From: Salegentibacter echinorum
Lineage (GTDB): Bacteria > Bacteroidota > Bacteroidia > Flavobacteriales > Flavobacteriaceae
Direction: 5' to 3'
Length of the DNA: 64,000 nt
Assembly (NCBI RefSeq): GCF_900129445.1
Contig: NZ_FQVT01000003.1
Location: 310,001-374,000 of the forward strand
Shown here: piece after piece, positions 1-9,994 of the stretch
Position numbering within the stretch: position 1 is the stretch's first letter
Layout of the letters: each line of letters begins with the position of its first letter
The notes under the pieces: generated by a model
The model's input: only the letters and a program-made list of their open reading frames with translations
The model's database searches: none
What the model was told of the DNA's origin: nothing
Made by a program: the position numbers and the translations under genes

Positions 1-1464
1 AAACACCCTATCCCATCTAATTTTATTAAAGAATCCATTAGCATTGGCATCCCAGCTCATCCAAATAAAAACGGGTTTTCCTACCACGTGATTTGCCGGC
101 ACAAAACCCCAGGTACGGCTGTCTTCACTATTATGACGGTTGTCACCCATCATCCAGTAATAATCTTGCTTAAAAGTGTAGGCGTCTGCAGCTTTTCCAT
201 TAATGAGCACCTGGGAGCCATTTAGGCTAATTTTATTTTCAATGCCAAGTTCACTGCCTTCATAAGTCTCGATAATGCGTTTATAAAAAGGCATGGACTG
301 GGGAGTTAGCTCTACAGTTTTTCCTTCCTTCGGAATATAAATTGGCCCCATATAATCGTTGTTCCAATTTAACTTCCCGTTATTGGGGAAAATGCTGCGG
401 TCTTTAGCGCCTAGTGAATCTGAGTAGCGCTCTATCTTTGCTACATTGGGATGGTTTTGAAGACGTTTATACGCCGATTCGGTTAAAGCATTTATCGCAA
501 ATTGATTGGTGTTGGGATTGTAGTAATAACCATCTGTGATATCAAATTCCTCATATAAATACCTGCGGTTAAAACCTTCCCCGTTGGTGACTCCTAAATA
601 AGTATATTGGGGTTTAGCCCTGCCGGGAAGTTCTAAAGCTTTGCCGTTAATGATAACTTTACCGGCAGCCACTTTTAGGGAATCGCCCGGTAAACCAACC
701 GCACGTTTTACGTAATTTGATTTTTTATCTATGGGTTTGTAATAATATTTCCCGTCGCCATATTGCTGAAAAGCGTTTACCGTATCTACCGGCCAGTTGA
801 AAACAACAATATCGTTTCGTTCAATTTCTTCAAATCCGGGTAACCTTAAATAAGGAATCTGCGGTTTGGTTAAATAAGATTTTACCCCCAAAACAGGAAT
901 GGTGTCGTGAACCATAGGAAAAGCTACCGCCGTTTTGGGAAGTCGCGCTCCATAATGGAATTTACTTACAAATAAGAAATCTCCTACCAATAAGGTTTTT
1001 TCTAAAGAGGAGGTGGGAATGGTAAAAGGCTGCATCACATAAGTATGAACAATGGTGGCAGCGATCACCGCAAATAGAATAGAACTTACCCATTCCCCGG
1101 TAGCGGTGCGCGGTTTTAAACTGCGATCTTCAATATATTTTACATCTACTGCATAATTGATGTAATAAATATAAAAACCTAAAGTAACCAGCACCAACAA
1201 AGTATCTGTAGTGCTATGCCGGCCAAAGCTTCTAATAGTTTCTACCCAAACCACCGGAATAATGATAAGGTTTACAATAGGGATGAAAAGTAAAATTACC
1301 CACCACCAGGGACGATTTATAATTTTCATAAAAATCACGGCATTATAAACCGGAACTGCCGCTTCCCAGGCTTGTCTCCCGGCTTTTTTATAAAGTTTCC
1401 AGGTACCGGCGAAATGAATAACCTGTACAAGAAGGAAAAATAGAAACCATTGTGTAAATGTCAT
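1..1464 (-). CDS. lepB: Signal peptidase I (partial, C-terminus beyond left edge)
   Basis: Membrane-bound serine protease that removes signal peptides from exported proteins. I translated this open frame directly from the minus strand, starting at the ATG at 1464; it is still open at base 1. The N-terminal third is hydrophobic with several membrane segments (roughly residues 5-20, 55-72, 88-105 and 125-142). The catalytic serine lies in IPTSSLEKTL (about residue 150), the general-base lysine in NYVKRAVGLPGD (about residue 250), and the late box MGDNRHNSEDSR is present, so the catalytic core is complete. The long insertion between the lysine box and the MGDN box is usual for Bacteroidota enzymes. 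It sits 69 bp downstream of dapB and is probably the last gene shown of the parA-parB-DUF5683-dapB-lepB run. The sequence ends only at the window edge, not by truncation. Confidence 0.95.
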   Translation of the reverse strand, partial: MTFTQWFLFFLLVQVIHFAGTWKLYKKAGRQAWEAAVPVYNAVIFMKIINRPWWWVILLFIPIVNLIIIPVVWVETIRSFGRHSTTDTLLVLVTLGFYIYYINYAVDVKYIEDRSLKPRTATGEWVSSILFAVIAATIVHTYVMQPFTIPTSSLEKTLLVGDFLFVSKFHYGARLPKTAVAFPMVHDTIPVLGVKSYLTKPQIPYLRLPGFEEIERNDIVVFNWPVDTVNAFQQYGDGKYYYKPIDKKSNYVKRAVGLPGDSLKVAAGKVIINGKALELPGRAKPQYTYLGVTNGEGFNRRYLYEEFDITDGYYYNPNTNQFAINALTESAYKRLQNHPNVAKIERYSDSLGAKDRSIFPNNGKLNWNNDYMGPIYIPKEGKTVELTPQSMPFYKRIIETYEGSELGIENKISLNGSQVLINGKAADAYTFKQDYYWMMGDNRHNSEDSRTWGFVPANHVVGKPVFIWMSWDANANGFFNKIRWDRVF

Positions 1465-1533
1465 AATCTGTTGCTTTGCTTATTAGTAGCAATACTTAAA
1501 AAACGTTACTCGATAAATGAGGTTAAGAAGATA

Positions 1534-2247
1534 TTAGAGGTGACTGGCCAAAACATCTTTCATAGTGAAAACACCTTCTTTGTCTTTTATCCACTCTGCA
1601 GCCAATACAGCTCCCAGGGCAAATCCCTGGCGGGAATGGGCGGTGTGCATAATTTCAATAGAGTCTATATTAGATTTATAAGAAACCGTATGCGTGCCAT
1701 TTACATCATCAATTCTTTTTGCCATAATAGGAATCTCGTTCTCTGTAGCGTGATCTAATTGCCAGCGTTCTTTTCTATCATTTTCTGTAATAATATCTTG
1801 TGCCAGGCTAATTGCGGTTCCACTGGGCGCATCCTGTTTTTCAGTATGGTGAATTTCTTCAATTTCAATTTTATAATCGTCCATACCATTCATCATTTGC
1901 GCGAGTTTTTTATTCAGTTCAAAAAACAAGTTCACCCCAACGCTAAAATTAGAGGCGTAGATAAAAGCGCTATGTTCTTCTTTACAAATTTTTGTCGCTT
2001 TTTCATAGTCGTCTAACCATCCTGTGGTACCACAAACCACCGGAATGTTTTTCTTAAAACAGGTAGTAATATTTTTAAATGCGGCTTTTGGAACACTAAA
2101 GTCTATGGCGACATCAATATTCATTTTTTCTAATTCGTAATTAGAAATATCCTCTTCTAATTTTAAAACAATTTCATGACCACGGTTTTTTGCAATCTCT
2201 TCGATAGCCTTCCCCATTTTTCCGTAACCTAAAAGTGCAATCTTCAT
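1534..2247 (-). CDS. dapB: 4-hydroxy-tetrahydrodipicolinate reductase
   Basis: NAD(P)H-dependent cytoplasmic reductase of the diaminopimelate/lysine pathway. The 237-aa product starts MKIALLGYGKMGKAIEE, the N-terminal Rossmann glycine motif (GYGKMG). The substrate-binding signature EEIHHTEKQDAPSGTA (around residue 130-146) contains the paired histidines, the lysine and the DAPSGT loop typical of DapB. Length is slightly short for the family but normal for Bacteroidota. It begins 2 bp after the DUF5683 stop codon, so translation is probably coupled in one operon with parA, parB and lepB. Confidence 0.96.
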   Translation of the reverse strand: MKIALLGYGKMGKAIEEIAKNRGHEIVLKLEEDISNYELEKMNIDVAIDFSVPKAAFKNITTCFKKNIPVVCGTTGWLDDYEKATKICKEEHSAFIYASNFSVGVNLFFELNKKLAQMMNGMDDYKIEIEEIHHTEKQDAPSGTAISLAQDIITENDRKERWQLDHATENEIPIMAKRIDDVNGTHTVSYKSNIDSIEIMHTAHSRQGFALGAVLAAEWIKDKEGVFTMKDVLASHL

Positions 2248-2249
2248 AA

Positions 2250-2831
2250 TTAAAATTTATAATTTAATGATAATCCATACTGGGATTTTCCCGTATAATT
2301 ATCCATTCTCATATTTGGCTTTAAGGTGAGGTCTTCACTTACATTAAACTGCTGTAAGTGTGCATCTACATTGGCGTCAATTATATTTAGAACATAAATT
2401 CCTGCCGTTACCAAAATTGATATCTCTTTATTTTTTCTGTAAACTTCCTGTGCTCTTATTAATGCGTCTGTAGATAACCTACCCAAAAACTCATCTTCCC
2501 GTCCCGCAAGCCTGGCTTTATAGGCATCGCGATAGCGGTTCCATTGGTCGTCGTTTTTAATATAAAAATAGATGCCAACTCCAAGGCCGCCATAAACTAT
2601 TGGGATCTTCCAGTACCTGCCATTGTAGGCCTGGCCTAATCCCGGTAACACTGCCGAGTAAAAGGCAGCTTTTGCAGGAGCAAGCGCATTGTATGGCTTG
2701 TAGTCTTTATCTTTAGAAATAGTATCGCGAGCCACCGGTTCTTCAACCATTAGAGAATCCTGCTGCTGTGCACTAATTGTCCAGGCAAAGAACAACAGAA
2801 AGAATGTTAATAAGAGCCGACTATTCTTCAC
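2250..2831 (-). CDS. DUF5683 domain-containing membrane protein
   Basis: 193 aa of unknown function, recognised as the DUF5683 family by the segment APAKAAFYSAVLPGLGQAYN and the following glycine-rich hydrophobic stretch VYGGLGVGIYFYI. It has an N-terminal signal-like hydrophobic segment (residues 5-20, MKNSRLLLTFFLLFFAW), then a short polar linker, then the conserved domain with two further hydrophobic segments (about 60-85 and 135-155), so it is probably anchored in or facing the cell envelope. Its start overlaps the end of parB by 11 bp, and the gene is part of the parA-parB-dapB-lepB cluster seen in many flavobacteria. No enzymatic motif is visible. Confidence 0.85.
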   Translation of the reverse strand: MKNSRLLLTFFLLFFAWTISAQQQDSLMVEEPVARDTISKDKDYKPYNALAPAKAAFYSAVLPGLGQAYNGRYWKIPIVYGGLGVGIYFYIKNDDQWNRYRDAYKARLAGREDEFLGRLSTDALIRAQEVYRKNKEISILVTAGIYVLNIIDANVDAHLQQFNVSEDLTLKPNMRMDNYTGKSQYGLSLNYKF

Positions 2832-3723
2832 CCTGAATTAATTTTTTAAGCCGAATAAAATCTTCTTCGGAAGAAAAAGGGATGCTTAGTTTCCCAGATC
2901 CTTTCTTGGTGACTTTTACATCTACTTTTGCGCCAAGATATTCCGAAAATTCCTTGATGCCTTTTTTGTAGGTTTTAGGAACTGTTGCTTTTGAAGTTGT
3001 TTTAGAAGCATTGGTACCTTCATTTATTTCCTTTACCAATTTCTCGGTCTCTCTTACAGAAAGTGATTTTTGAATTATTTTTTCATAAATGTCCAGCTGC
3101 TTCTGGGGATTGGCGATATTAATAAGTGCCCGCCCGTGTCCCATACTCATAAATCCATCCCGCATGCCGGTTTGAATTATAGGATCTAATTTTAGCAAAC
3201 GTAAATAATTGGCAATCGTAGATCTGTTTTTTCCCACCCGTTCACTAAGTTGCTCTTGGGTAAGGTTAATTTCGTCTATTAATCGCTGGTAAGAAAGAGA
3301 GATCTCAATAGGATCTAAATCCTGTCTTTGTATATTTTCCACCAGGGCCATTTCCAGCGACTCCTGGTCGTTGGCGATTCTAATATAGGCCGGTATGGTT
3401 TTTAAACCGACTAACTTTGAAGCCCGGTAACGCCGTTCCCCAGATACTAATTGATATTTGTCGAAGTCTAGTTTTCTAACCGTAATAGGCTGGATCACGC
3501 CGAGCTCTCTAATGGAAGAAGCCAGCTCTTTAAGGCTGTCTTCATTAAAGCTGGTCCTGGGTTGAAAAGGGTTCACCTCAATAGAATCTAATTCCAGTTC
3601 AACAATGTGTCCCACTAGTTTATCGGCGTTCTTATCTTCTGCCGATTGTATATCATTTTGAGGGTCTTTCAATAAAGCTGAAAGTCCACGTCCCAAAGCT
3701 TGTTTTTTAGTTGCCTTCGCCAT
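2821..3723 (-). CDS. parB: Chromosome-partitioning protein ParB
   Basis: CTP-dependent DNA-sliding clamp that loads at parS sites and works with ParA in origin segregation. The 300-aa protein shows the order expected: short ParA-interacting N-terminus (KKQALGRGLSALL, residues 6-18), the ParB/Srx nucleotide-binding domain with NPFQPR (about 51-56) and the catalytic-fold motif GERRYRASK (about 95-103), then the helix-turn-helix LTQEQLSERVGKNRSTIANY (about 153-172) and MGHGRAL, and a C-terminal dimerisation domain. It lies 3 bp downstream of parA. I saw no obvious parS palindrome close by. Confidence 0.96.
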   Translation of the reverse strand: MAKATKKQALGRGLSALLKDPQNDIQSAEDKNADKLVGHIVELELDSIEVNPFQPRTSFNEDSLKELASSIRELGVIQPITVRKLDFDKYQLVSGERRYRASKLVGLKTIPAYIRIANDQESLEMALVENIQRQDLDPIEISLSYQRLIDEINLTQEQLSERVGKNRSTIANYLRLLKLDPIIQTGMRDGFMSMGHGRALINIANPQKQLDIYEKIIQKSLSVRETEKLVKEINEGTNASKTTSKATVPKTYKKGIKEFSEYLGAKVDVKVTKKGSGKLSIPFSSEEDFIRLKKLIQGEE

Positions 3724-3726
3724 CTT

Positions 3727-4491
3727 CTACGAGTTTTTCTTAATAATTTCTTCGGCCAGGCTTAGGTAATTGCTGGCTCCTTTACTACCCGCATCATAAT
3801 TAATAATGCTTTCCCCATAACTTGGGGCCTCACTTAAACGTACATTTCGTTGAATGATTGTATCGAAAACCATCTCTCCAAAGTGTTTTTGTACTTCTTC
3901 TACTACCTGGTTGGAAAGTCTTAAGCGGGAATCATACATCGTAAGCAATAAACCTTCAATATCCAGTTTATTATTATGTATTTTCTGAACACTTTTTATC
4001 GTGTTAAGCAATTTCCCCAGTCCTTCCAAAGCAAAATATTCACACTGGATAGGAATTACAACAGCATCTGAAGCTGTTAGCGCATTAAGCGTCAACAAGC
4101 CTAAAGACGGGGCGCAATCTATGAGAATATAATCGTATTTTTCCTTAAGCGGCTCCACAACTTTTCGCAACATAGACTCCCTGGAATCCTGATCTACAAG
4201 TTCAATTTCAATGGCCACAAGGTCAATATGTGCCGGGATGATATCCAGGTTTGGAGAATTGGTTTTATGAATACAGTCTGCTGCCGGTACCGAATGTTCC
4301 AAAAGTTGATAAGTACCTAATTCTACCTCTTCCACATCAATTCCAAGTCCCGAAGTAGCGTTCGCCTGGGGATCTGCATCTATCAACAATACTTTCTTTT
4401 CAAGTACGCCCAAAGAAGCGGCCAGGTTTACCGAGGTAGTGGTTTTTCCCACTCCTCCCTTTTGGTTGGCAATAGCAATGATTTTACCCAT
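3727..4491 (-). CDS. parA: Chromosome-partitioning ATPase ParA
   Basis: Deviant Walker-type ATPase that drives segregation of ParB-parS complexes on the nucleoid. The 254-aa product carries the deviant Walker A KGGVGKTTTS at residues 11-20, Walker A' region LLIDADPQANATSGLG (about 35-50) and Walker B DYILIDCAPSLG (about 121-132), which is the chromosomal ParA/Soj signature. It is the first gene of the minus-strand parA-parB-DUF5683-dapB-lepB run; the roughly 660 bp upstream are non-coding and repeat-bearing. Confidence 0.96.
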   Translation of the reverse strand: MGKIIAIANQKGGVGKTTTSVNLAASLGVLEKKVLLIDADPQANATSGLGIDVEEVELGTYQLLEHSVPAADCIHKTNSPNLDIIPAHIDLVAIEIELVDQDSRESMLRKVVEPLKEKYDYILIDCAPSLGLLTLNALTASDAVVIPIQCEYFALEGLGKLLNTIKSVQKIHNNKLDIEGLLLTMYDSRLRLSNQVVEEVQKHFGEMVFDTIIQRNVRLSEAPSYGESIINYDAGSKGASNYLSLAEEIIKKNS

Positions 4492-4718
4492 TAAGTCTAA
4501 GTGATTTTTGAAGGGTAAAAATACAATTTATTACAGGTTTATAAAATGATTTTGTTAACAGCTTATACATAAAAAATACAACTGCATACAAACCCGCTAT
4601 TTGAGACTTTATTTCTTAATAAAAAGAGTTTAATATAAAACGATTTTACAGAGTTTTTACCCGAATTTTACCTCATAAATTGTCCATAACTATAGCTTTA
4701 TTTCGAGGCTTTTGCTTT

Positions 4719-4800
4719 TAACCACCAAGACAGGAAACCACTAAAATACACAAAGAAGTACTCGGTGTTTTTTGGGAATTTTGAAGTCTTTGTGGTTTTT
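4719..4800 (+). repeat. Dispersed hairpin repeat, copy 1
   Basis: Shares with the copy at 5056-5133 the blocks ggaaaccactaaaatacac, aaagaag and agtctttgtgg in the same order and spacing. Its ends are mutually complementary (acacaaaga near the start, tctttgtgg near the end), so the repeat could fold into a long hairpin in RNA or single-stranded DNA. Confidence 0.65.
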
Positions 4801-5055
4801 TTTAAAAGAATATGTTGTTTTTTAAAAGATGCCACGAATGCACGAATAATTGAGGTTAATAGAATCAAGAACAAAGAAAAAAGAGTAAAGATTTGATAGA
4901 CAAAATATGAGAAAACTTAAAATTGCTTGCAAATTGAACCAAAGTAAGTCCATAACAAGTATTTACTGGACAAATACTGAGTGAAAATCATATTTAATCA
5001 TCTTCAATCAGCGTTATCTGCGTTCCATTTTAAAAGCTTCGATTCTAAATTTTTG

Positions 5056-5133
5056 TCACCAAACTGGAAACCACTAATATACACAAAGAAGCTCCTGGAG
5101 TTTTTCTTGATGTTTTAAAGTCTTTGTGGCTTT
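5056..5133 (+). repeat. Dispersed hairpin repeat, copy 2
   Basis: Second copy of the element at 4719-4800 (ggaaaccactaatatacac ... aaagtctttgtgg), about 330 bp away in the same orientation. It sits directly downstream of the SDR stop codon, where it may also serve as a transcription terminator for that gene. Confidence 0.65.
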
Positions 5134-5153
5134 TCTCATACTGAATCAAAAAA

Positions 5154-6035
5154 TCAATCGCCTTTCTTAGCTTTGATCATTGCTTCCAATTGATCCCACA
5201 TTTCTTCGGGAATTGCCTCCAGTAAATTAAATTGTCCGGCACCTTTTAGCCATTCCCCGCCGTCTATGGTAATAACTTCACCATTCACATAAGCCGAAAA
5301 ATCTGAAACTAAATAGGCTGCCAAATTCGCTAATTCCTGGTGTTCGCCCACACGTTTTAAGGGAACTTTTTTAGCAAGGTCAAACTTGTCTTTTAAATCT
5401 CCCGGTAGCAGTCTATCCCAGGCACCTTTGGTAGGAAAAGGCCCCGGAGCAATAGCGTTAAATCTAATTCCATATTTTGCCCATTCCACAGCCAGGGAGC
5501 GCGTCATCGCAAGGACTCCTGCTTTTGCTGTGGCACTGGGAACTACATAAGCCGAACCCGTCCAGGCATAGGTAGTAACAATATTTAAAACATTTTTTTC
5601 TTTCTCATCATTATCAATCCAGTGCTTGCCCAATGCCATCGTACAGTTTTTGCTGCCTTTTAAAACAATATCAATAATAGTATCAAAAGCATTAGCGCTT
5701 AAACGTTCGGTAGGCGAGATGAAATTTCCTGCGGCATTGTTAAGAAGAATATCCACACTGCCAAATTCTTGAATTACCTGGTCACGCATTTGTTCCACCT
5801 GTTCGTAGTGCCTCACATCACACTGTACTGCAAAACAGGTTCCGTTGGTAGCCTCTTCCAGGTCTTTAGCAGTATTCTGAAGTTTCTCTAGATTTCGTGA
5901 CGTTATGGCAACTTTGGCACCAAGTTCCATAAAGTATTTACTCATTGCTTTCCCCAGTCCGCTGCCGCCACCGGTTACAATGATGTTTTTTCCTTTTAAG
6001 GCGTCGTCTCGAAGCATTTTTTCTGTGTAGTCCAT
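5154..6035 (-). CDS. SDR-family oxidoreductase, 2,4-dienoyl-CoA reductase type
   Basis: Cytoplasmic NAD(P)H-dependent short-chain dehydrogenase, 293 aa. The cofactor motif TGGGSGLGKAM is at about residues 21-31 and NNAAGNF at about 99-105. The region YVVPSATAKAGVLAMTRSLA and the following RFNAIAPGPFPTKGAWDRL follow the pattern of DECR/FadH-like 2,4-dienoyl-CoA reductases, in which the classical YxxxK is replaced by an SxxxK arrangement. It would act on unsaturated acyl-CoA in beta-oxidation. It stands alone, about 320 bp from the mutase genes, both on the minus strand; no operon partner is evident. Confidence 0.85.
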   Translation of the reverse strand: MDYTEKMLRDDALKGKNIIVTGGGSGLGKAMSKYFMELGAKVAITSRNLEKLQNTAKDLEEATNGTCFAVQCDVRHYEQVEQMRDQVIQEFGSVDILLNNAAGNFISPTERLSANAFDTIIDIVLKGSKNCTMALGKHWIDNDEKEKNVLNIVTTYAWTGSAYVVPSATAKAGVLAMTRSLAVEWAKYGIRFNAIAPGPFPTKGAWDRLLPGDLKDKFDLAKKVPLKRVGEHQELANLAAYLVSDFSAYVNGEVITIDGGEWLKGAGQFNLLEAIPEEMWDQLEAMIKAKKGD

Positions 6036-6351
6036 AGTTTTTATCAGTTGTCGGTTATCTGTTGTCAGTCAGTTATCAGTTGTAAGTTTTGGTTTTGTCA
6101 TTGCGAGCGACGCAGGAGCGCGGCAATCTTTTATTAGTTTAGTGTGTGACTTTTAGTATTTGATTTTTGTGCACGTTGTTTTTATAAAAGCATTATTATT
6201 TAACACTCTAAATCATCAACCTGCCAAAAGATACATGATACAATTGATATTTTACATTATTTCAAAGCTTTTGTTATTCACCGCCTACTGCCAACTGAGA
6301 CTGCCAACTGCTCACTGCTCACTGAATACTGCAACTGCCAACTGAGAAAAC
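6036..6351. repeat. Intergenic cluster of short dispersed repeats
   Basis: Between the SDR and mutase genes there is no credible gene. The stretch holds tandem-like ttatcagttgt repeats (6049-6085), a REP-like palindrome attgcgagcg...cgcggcaat (6100-6128) of a type scattered through many genomes, and a run of ctgccaactg / actgctcactg units (6280-6345). A reading frame of 61 codons here (6160-6345) is made of the repeat and is not credible as a gene. Confidence 0.75.
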
Positions 6352-8472
6352 TCATTGAATCAAAATCTCCAGCAGCTCTATTGCTGCGTCGCTAATTTTA
6401 GTTCCGGGGCCAAAAACGGCGATGGCTCCTGCATCGTATAGATATTGATAATCCTGTGACGGGATCACACCGCCTACAATTACCATAATATCTTCACGTC
6501 CCAGGTTTTTCAATTCTTCCAGTACTTGTGGTACCAGGGTTTTATGTCCCGCTGCAAGGGAAGAAACCCCAAGAATATGAACATCGTTTTCTGCCGCTTG
6601 TTTTGCAGCTTCCTTTGGGGTTTGAAAAAGCGGACCAATATCTACATCAAATCCCAGGTCGGCATATCCCGTTGCTATTACCTTCGCGCCGCGATCATGG
6701 CCATCCTGGCCCATTTTGGCGATCATAATCCTGGGCCTTCTTCCGTCCTGTTCCGCAAATTTATCGGCAAGGTCACAGGCTTTTTGAAAAGAAGTATTGT
6801 CTTTCATTTCTTTTGAATAAACCCCGCTAAAAGTTTGAATTTTTGCTCTATAACGACCGTAAACTTTTTCCAGGGCATCGCTAATTTCACCCAATGTTGC
6901 CCTGTGTCTGGCAGCTTCTACTGCTAAACCAAGCAAGTTTCCGTTTTCACTTTCAGCACAATCTTTTAGGTCTTTTAAAGCTTTATTTACTTTTTTGGTA
7001 TCTCTTTTGTCACGTATTCTTTTTAGCCTTTCTATTTGCTGTGTTCTAACCGTTTTGTTATCGACTTCTAAGGTAACCAATTCGTCTTCTTTTTCCAGTC
7101 GATATTTATTATTCCCTACAATAATATCTGTTTCGCTATCAATTCGGGCTTGTTTTTTTGCTGAAGCTTCCTCTATGCGCAATTTTGGAATGCCTTTTTC
7201 TATCGCTTTGGTCATTCCGCCAAGCTCTTCTACTTCTTCAATGAGTTTCCAGGCTTTTTCGGCAATTTCATCGGTGAGTTTTTCTACATAAAAACTACCG
7301 GCCCAGGGATCTACGGTTTTGGTGATTTTTGTTTCCTCTTGTAAGTGTAGCTGTGTATTTCTCGCTATGCGTGCCGAAAAATCTGTAGGTAGCGCAATAG
7401 CTTCGTCCAGAGCGTTGGTATGCAAACTTTGTGTGCCCCCAAAAGCTGCCGCTGCTGCTTCAATAGAGGTACGTGCTACATTATTAAATGGATCCTGTTC
7501 GGTTAAACTCCAGCCGCTGGTTTGGGAATGGGTTCTTAAGGAAAGTGATTTTGGGTTTTTAGGATTAAATTGCTTTACCAGTTTAGCCCAAAGCATTCTC
7601 GCCGCCCGCATTTTGGCAATTTCCATAAAATGGTTCATTCCAATTCCCCAAAAAAAGGAGAGTCGGGGAGCAAAACTATCAATCTCCATTCCCGCATTTA
7701 AACCTTCCCGAATATATTCCAGGCCATCGGCCAGGGTGTAGGCCAGCTCAATGTCGCAGGTGGCACCGGCTTCCTGCATATGATAACCGGAAATACTAAT
7801 GCTATTGAATTTCGGCATTTTTTGAGAAGTAAATTCAAAAATGTCTGAAATGATTTTCATAGATGGAGTAGGTGGGTAGATGTAGGTATTCCGCACCATA
7901 AATTCCTTTAAAATATCATTCTGAATAGTTCCGGAAAGTTGTTCGGGTTTTACACCCTGTTCTTCCGCAGCGACAATATAAAAAGCCATAATGGGTAGAA
8001 CAGCTCCATTCATGGTCATAGAAACAGACATTTTATCTAATGGAATCTGATCGAAAAGGATCTTCATATCTTCTACTGAATCTATGGCGACCCCCGCTTT
8101 TCCCACATCGCCAACAACGCGATCGTGATCGCTGTCGTAACCCCGATGCGTGGGAAGATCGAAAGCGACCGATAGTCCTTTTTGACCGGCTGCGAGGTTT
8201 CTTCGGTAAAAAGCATTGCTTTCTTCAGCTGTGGAAAATCCCGCGTATTGCCTAATGGTCCAGGGTCGCCGCACGTACATAGTGCTATATGGGCCACGCA
8301 AATATGGCGGAATTCCCGCTGCAAAATTTAGATGCTTTAAATCTTTAATATCCTCTTTTGTATAGGAAGCTTTTAAATTAATTTCCTCGGGAGTTTCAAA
8401 AGCTTCGTCTGTTGGCCGTTTTCCTAATTGCGGCTTTATCAATTCTAAATCCTGAAGTTCTTTTCGTTGCAT
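6352..8472 (-). CDS. scpA: Methylmalonyl-CoA mutase, large (catalytic) subunit
   Basis: Adenosylcobalamin enzyme interconverting (R)-methylmalonyl-CoA and succinyl-CoA, linking propionate metabolism to the TCA cycle. The 706-aa protein has the TIM-barrel substrate domain with [18 protein letters not shown] (about residues 68-85) and [12 protein letters not shown], and a C-terminal B12-binding domain with the cobalt-ligand motif [11 protein letters not shown] (about residues 588-598) followed by GVSSLAAGH and GGVIP. Length is normal. It is preceded by the small subunit gene with 20 bp spacing, giving the usual heterodimer operon. Confidence 0.96.
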   Translation of the reverse strand: MQRKELQDLELIKPQLGKRPTDEAFETPEEINLKASYTKEDIKDLKHLNFAAGIPPYLRGPYSTMYVRRPWTIRQYAGFSTAEESNAFYRRNLAAGQKGLSVAFDLPTHRGYDSDHDRVVGDVGKAGVAIDSVEDMKILFDQIPLDKMSVSMTMNGAVLPIMAFYIVAAEEQGVKPEQLSGTIQNDILKEFMVRNTYIYPPTPSMKIISDIFEFTSQKMPKFNSISISGYHMQEAGATCDIELAYTLADGLEYIREGLNAGMEIDSFAPRLSFFWGIGMNHFMEIAKMRAARMLWAKLVKQFNPKNPKSLSLRTHSQTSGWSLTEQDPFNNVARTSIEAAAAAFGGTQSLHTNALDEAIALPTDFSARIARNTQLHLQEETKITKTVDPWAGSFYVEKLTDEIAEKAWKLIEEVEELGGMTKAIEKGIPKLRIEEASAKKQARIDSETDIIVGNNKYRLEKEDELVTLEVDNKTVRTQQIERLKRIRDKRDTKKVNKALKDLKDCAESENGNLLGLAVEAARHRATLGEISDALEKVYGRYRAKIQTFSGVYSKEMKDNTSFQKACDLADKFAEQDGRRPRIMIAKMGQDGHDRGAKVIATGYADLGFDVDIGPLFQTPKEAAKQAAENDVHILGVSSLAAGHKTLVPQVLEELKNLGREDIMVIVGGVIPSQDYQYLYDAGAIAVFGPGTKISDAAIELLEILIQ

Positions 8473-8492
8473 AGTCTGGTCTTTTGAAAAAA

Positions 8493-9875
8493 TTAATCGG
8501 CTTTTTCCTGTTTTAAGCGTTCCTGCTCAAGGCTTTCGCTAAGTCGTTTTTCCAGGATAGGTTCCAGCAGCGTTTTTCTGGGATTTTGTTTTAAAAAAGG
8601 ATAAAGCTCCAACTCATCTTTCATTTTATCCTGCTCATTTTCAAACTTATTGGTGCCCACCAAAACCAGTTCGCCATTATCAAATTGTTCCTGTTCTTTT
8701 TGGGCACTTTCTTTAATCTTTCGCTGTATTACGCCTTCTTTTAATTGTGTTAGAAATCCCCCATTTTTTTCGATCTCTTTAAAAATATCCAACGCGGCTT
8801 CAGCAAATTGCCTGGTGAGGTTTTCAATATAATATGCTCCTTCCGCAGCATTGGAAACCTTACCAAAATAAGCCTCGTGCTTTAAAACTAAAAGTTGATT
8901 GCGGGCAATGCGATCCCCAAATTTGTTGTTTTTATGATAAATCGCATCATAAGGCATATTGAAAATCGAATTGGCACCGCCCAAAATAGCGCTCATACTC
9001 TCGGTTGTGGTGCGCAACAAATTCACATTATAATCGTAAAGCGTTTTATTTCGTTTTGTAGGTTGCGCTAAAATATGACAGTTTCCAGGAATTTTATATG
9101 TTGAAGCCAAACTGGCAAACAACCATCTAAGAGCCTTGATCTTGGCAATTTCAAAGAAATAATTTGCCCCCGAAGCCGTAAGAAACTGAAGCTGAATGTC
9201 TTTAAAGTTTGGCTTCTCCTGTAAATGATTTAAATACTCATTGGCGTGCGCCAGGGAGTATGCCAGTTGCTGCGGAATTGTTGCCCCGGCATTTTGATAA
9301 AGCCTGCTATCTATACTTACAACCGAATTAAACTCATTTTGATTTGCGAAAATAGTGTCCAGAATTTCGTGATCTTTCTTAAGATTGTAAAACCAGTTAC
9401 CAGAGCGAGCCAGGTTACCAATGATATCAATTTGTAGAAAAACCTGGTGTTTTTTATTCTTCAAATAATCTCGCAAACGTTTGAAATAAGCTTCAGATAG
9501 AAAATTAAAGTCCAGATAGATTATCGTTTTTTCAAGCGGGATATTTTTAAAGAGTGTATCTGGAACTACTTCTTCATTGGGAATTATAAACCAAAGACTT
9601 TCTGTGCCTTTTTCCAGCGCCTTTAAAGCTAAATGATTGGTTTTTTCTACCGAGCCTACAAAAAAGCGTTCACAAATATTCCAATCTTTGGGCGACGGCG
9701 TGGTCACGCTTTCTTTTAGGTCTTCTAGATGATAAAAAGGTTTTACCGCGATGCCGTCTAAGGAATTATAGATAAGCTTTTCATTGTAGTCCGCTCCTTT
9801 TAGATCAACCTGTATTTTTTGTTTCCACTCCTTAGCAGAAACTTCGTTAAATTCCTGAAATAAAGATGATTTCAT
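8493..9875 (-). CDS. mutA: Methylmalonyl-CoA mutase, small (non-catalytic) subunit
   Basis: Partner subunit of the heterodimeric mutase. The 460-aa protein resembles the barrel domain of the large subunit (for example [20 protein letters not shown] and [19 protein letters not shown]) but contains no DxHxxG cobalamin-ligand motif, as is usual for the inactive subunit in Bacteroidota, where the C-terminal B12 domain is reduced. It is the first gene of the two-gene minus-strand operon and lies just downstream of a two-palindrome dispersed repeat (9889-9985) that occupies its promoter region. Confidence 0.92.
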   Translation of the reverse strand: MKSSLFQEFNEVSAKEWKQKIQVDLKGADYNEKLIYNSLDGIAVKPFYHLEDLKESVTTPSPKDWNICERFFVGSVEKTNHLALKALEKGTESLWFIIPNEEVVPDTLFKNIPLEKTIIYLDFNFLSEAYFKRLRDYLKNKKHQVFLQIDIIGNLARSGNWFYNLKKDHEILDTIFANQNEFNSVVSIDSRLYQNAGATIPQQLAYSLAHANEYLNHLQEKPNFKDIQLQFLTASGANYFFEIAKIKALRWLFASLASTYKIPGNCHILAQPTKRNKTLYDYNVNLLRTTTESMSAILGGANSIFNMPYDAIYHKNNKFGDRIARNQLLVLKHEAYFGKVSNAAEGAYYIENLTRQFAEAALDIFKEIEKNGGFLTQLKEGVIQRKIKESAQKEQEQFDNGELVLVGTNKFENEQDKMKDELELYPFLKQNPRKTLLEPILEKRLSESLEQERLKQEKAD

Positions 9876-9888
9876 AAGATCGTTTTTT

Positions 9889-9985
9889 ACTCGATAATTG
9901 AGAATAGTTCCAATAGATATTAGGATACCTCAAAATCAAATATTTCTTTTATATAAAACCTCGTGGCTCATCCCGAGGTAGTTTA
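9889..9985. repeat. Two-palindrome dispersed repeat, copy A
   Basis: Begins actcgataattgaga at 9889 and, 70 bp later, has cctcgtggctcatcccgagg followed by tagttta. The same two small palindromes in the same order and near-identical spacing recur at 10419 and 25766; the sequence between them is not conserved. Confidence 0.6.
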
Positions 9986-9994
9986 TTATGATTA

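Larger units (their letters stand above)
4492..5153. other. Non-coding stretch with dispersed-repeat debris
   Basis: No ORF of note between parA and the SDR gene. The part next to parA is AT-rich and must hold the parA promoter. From 4719 to 5133 it is built of short pieces common in flavobacterial intergenic DNA: two about 80-bp repeat copies (annotated separately), a ccacgaatgcacgaataatt segment near 4830-4850, and a caatcagcgttatctgcgttcc segment near 5008-5030. Confidence 0.7.

Noticed and set aside
3727-5153. A parS site near parAB
   Set aside because: I scanned by eye for the tgttncacgtgnaaca-type palindrome and saw none; a computed search over the genome is needed.
6160-6345. 61-aa ORF in the repeat cluster
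   Set aside because: Encoded by dispersed repeat units; no protein-like features.
7319-7741. 140-aa plus-strand frame opposite the methylmalonyl-CoA mutase
   Set aside because: Lies wholly inside a well-supported gene on the other strand, has no recognisable domain and is a shadow ORF.
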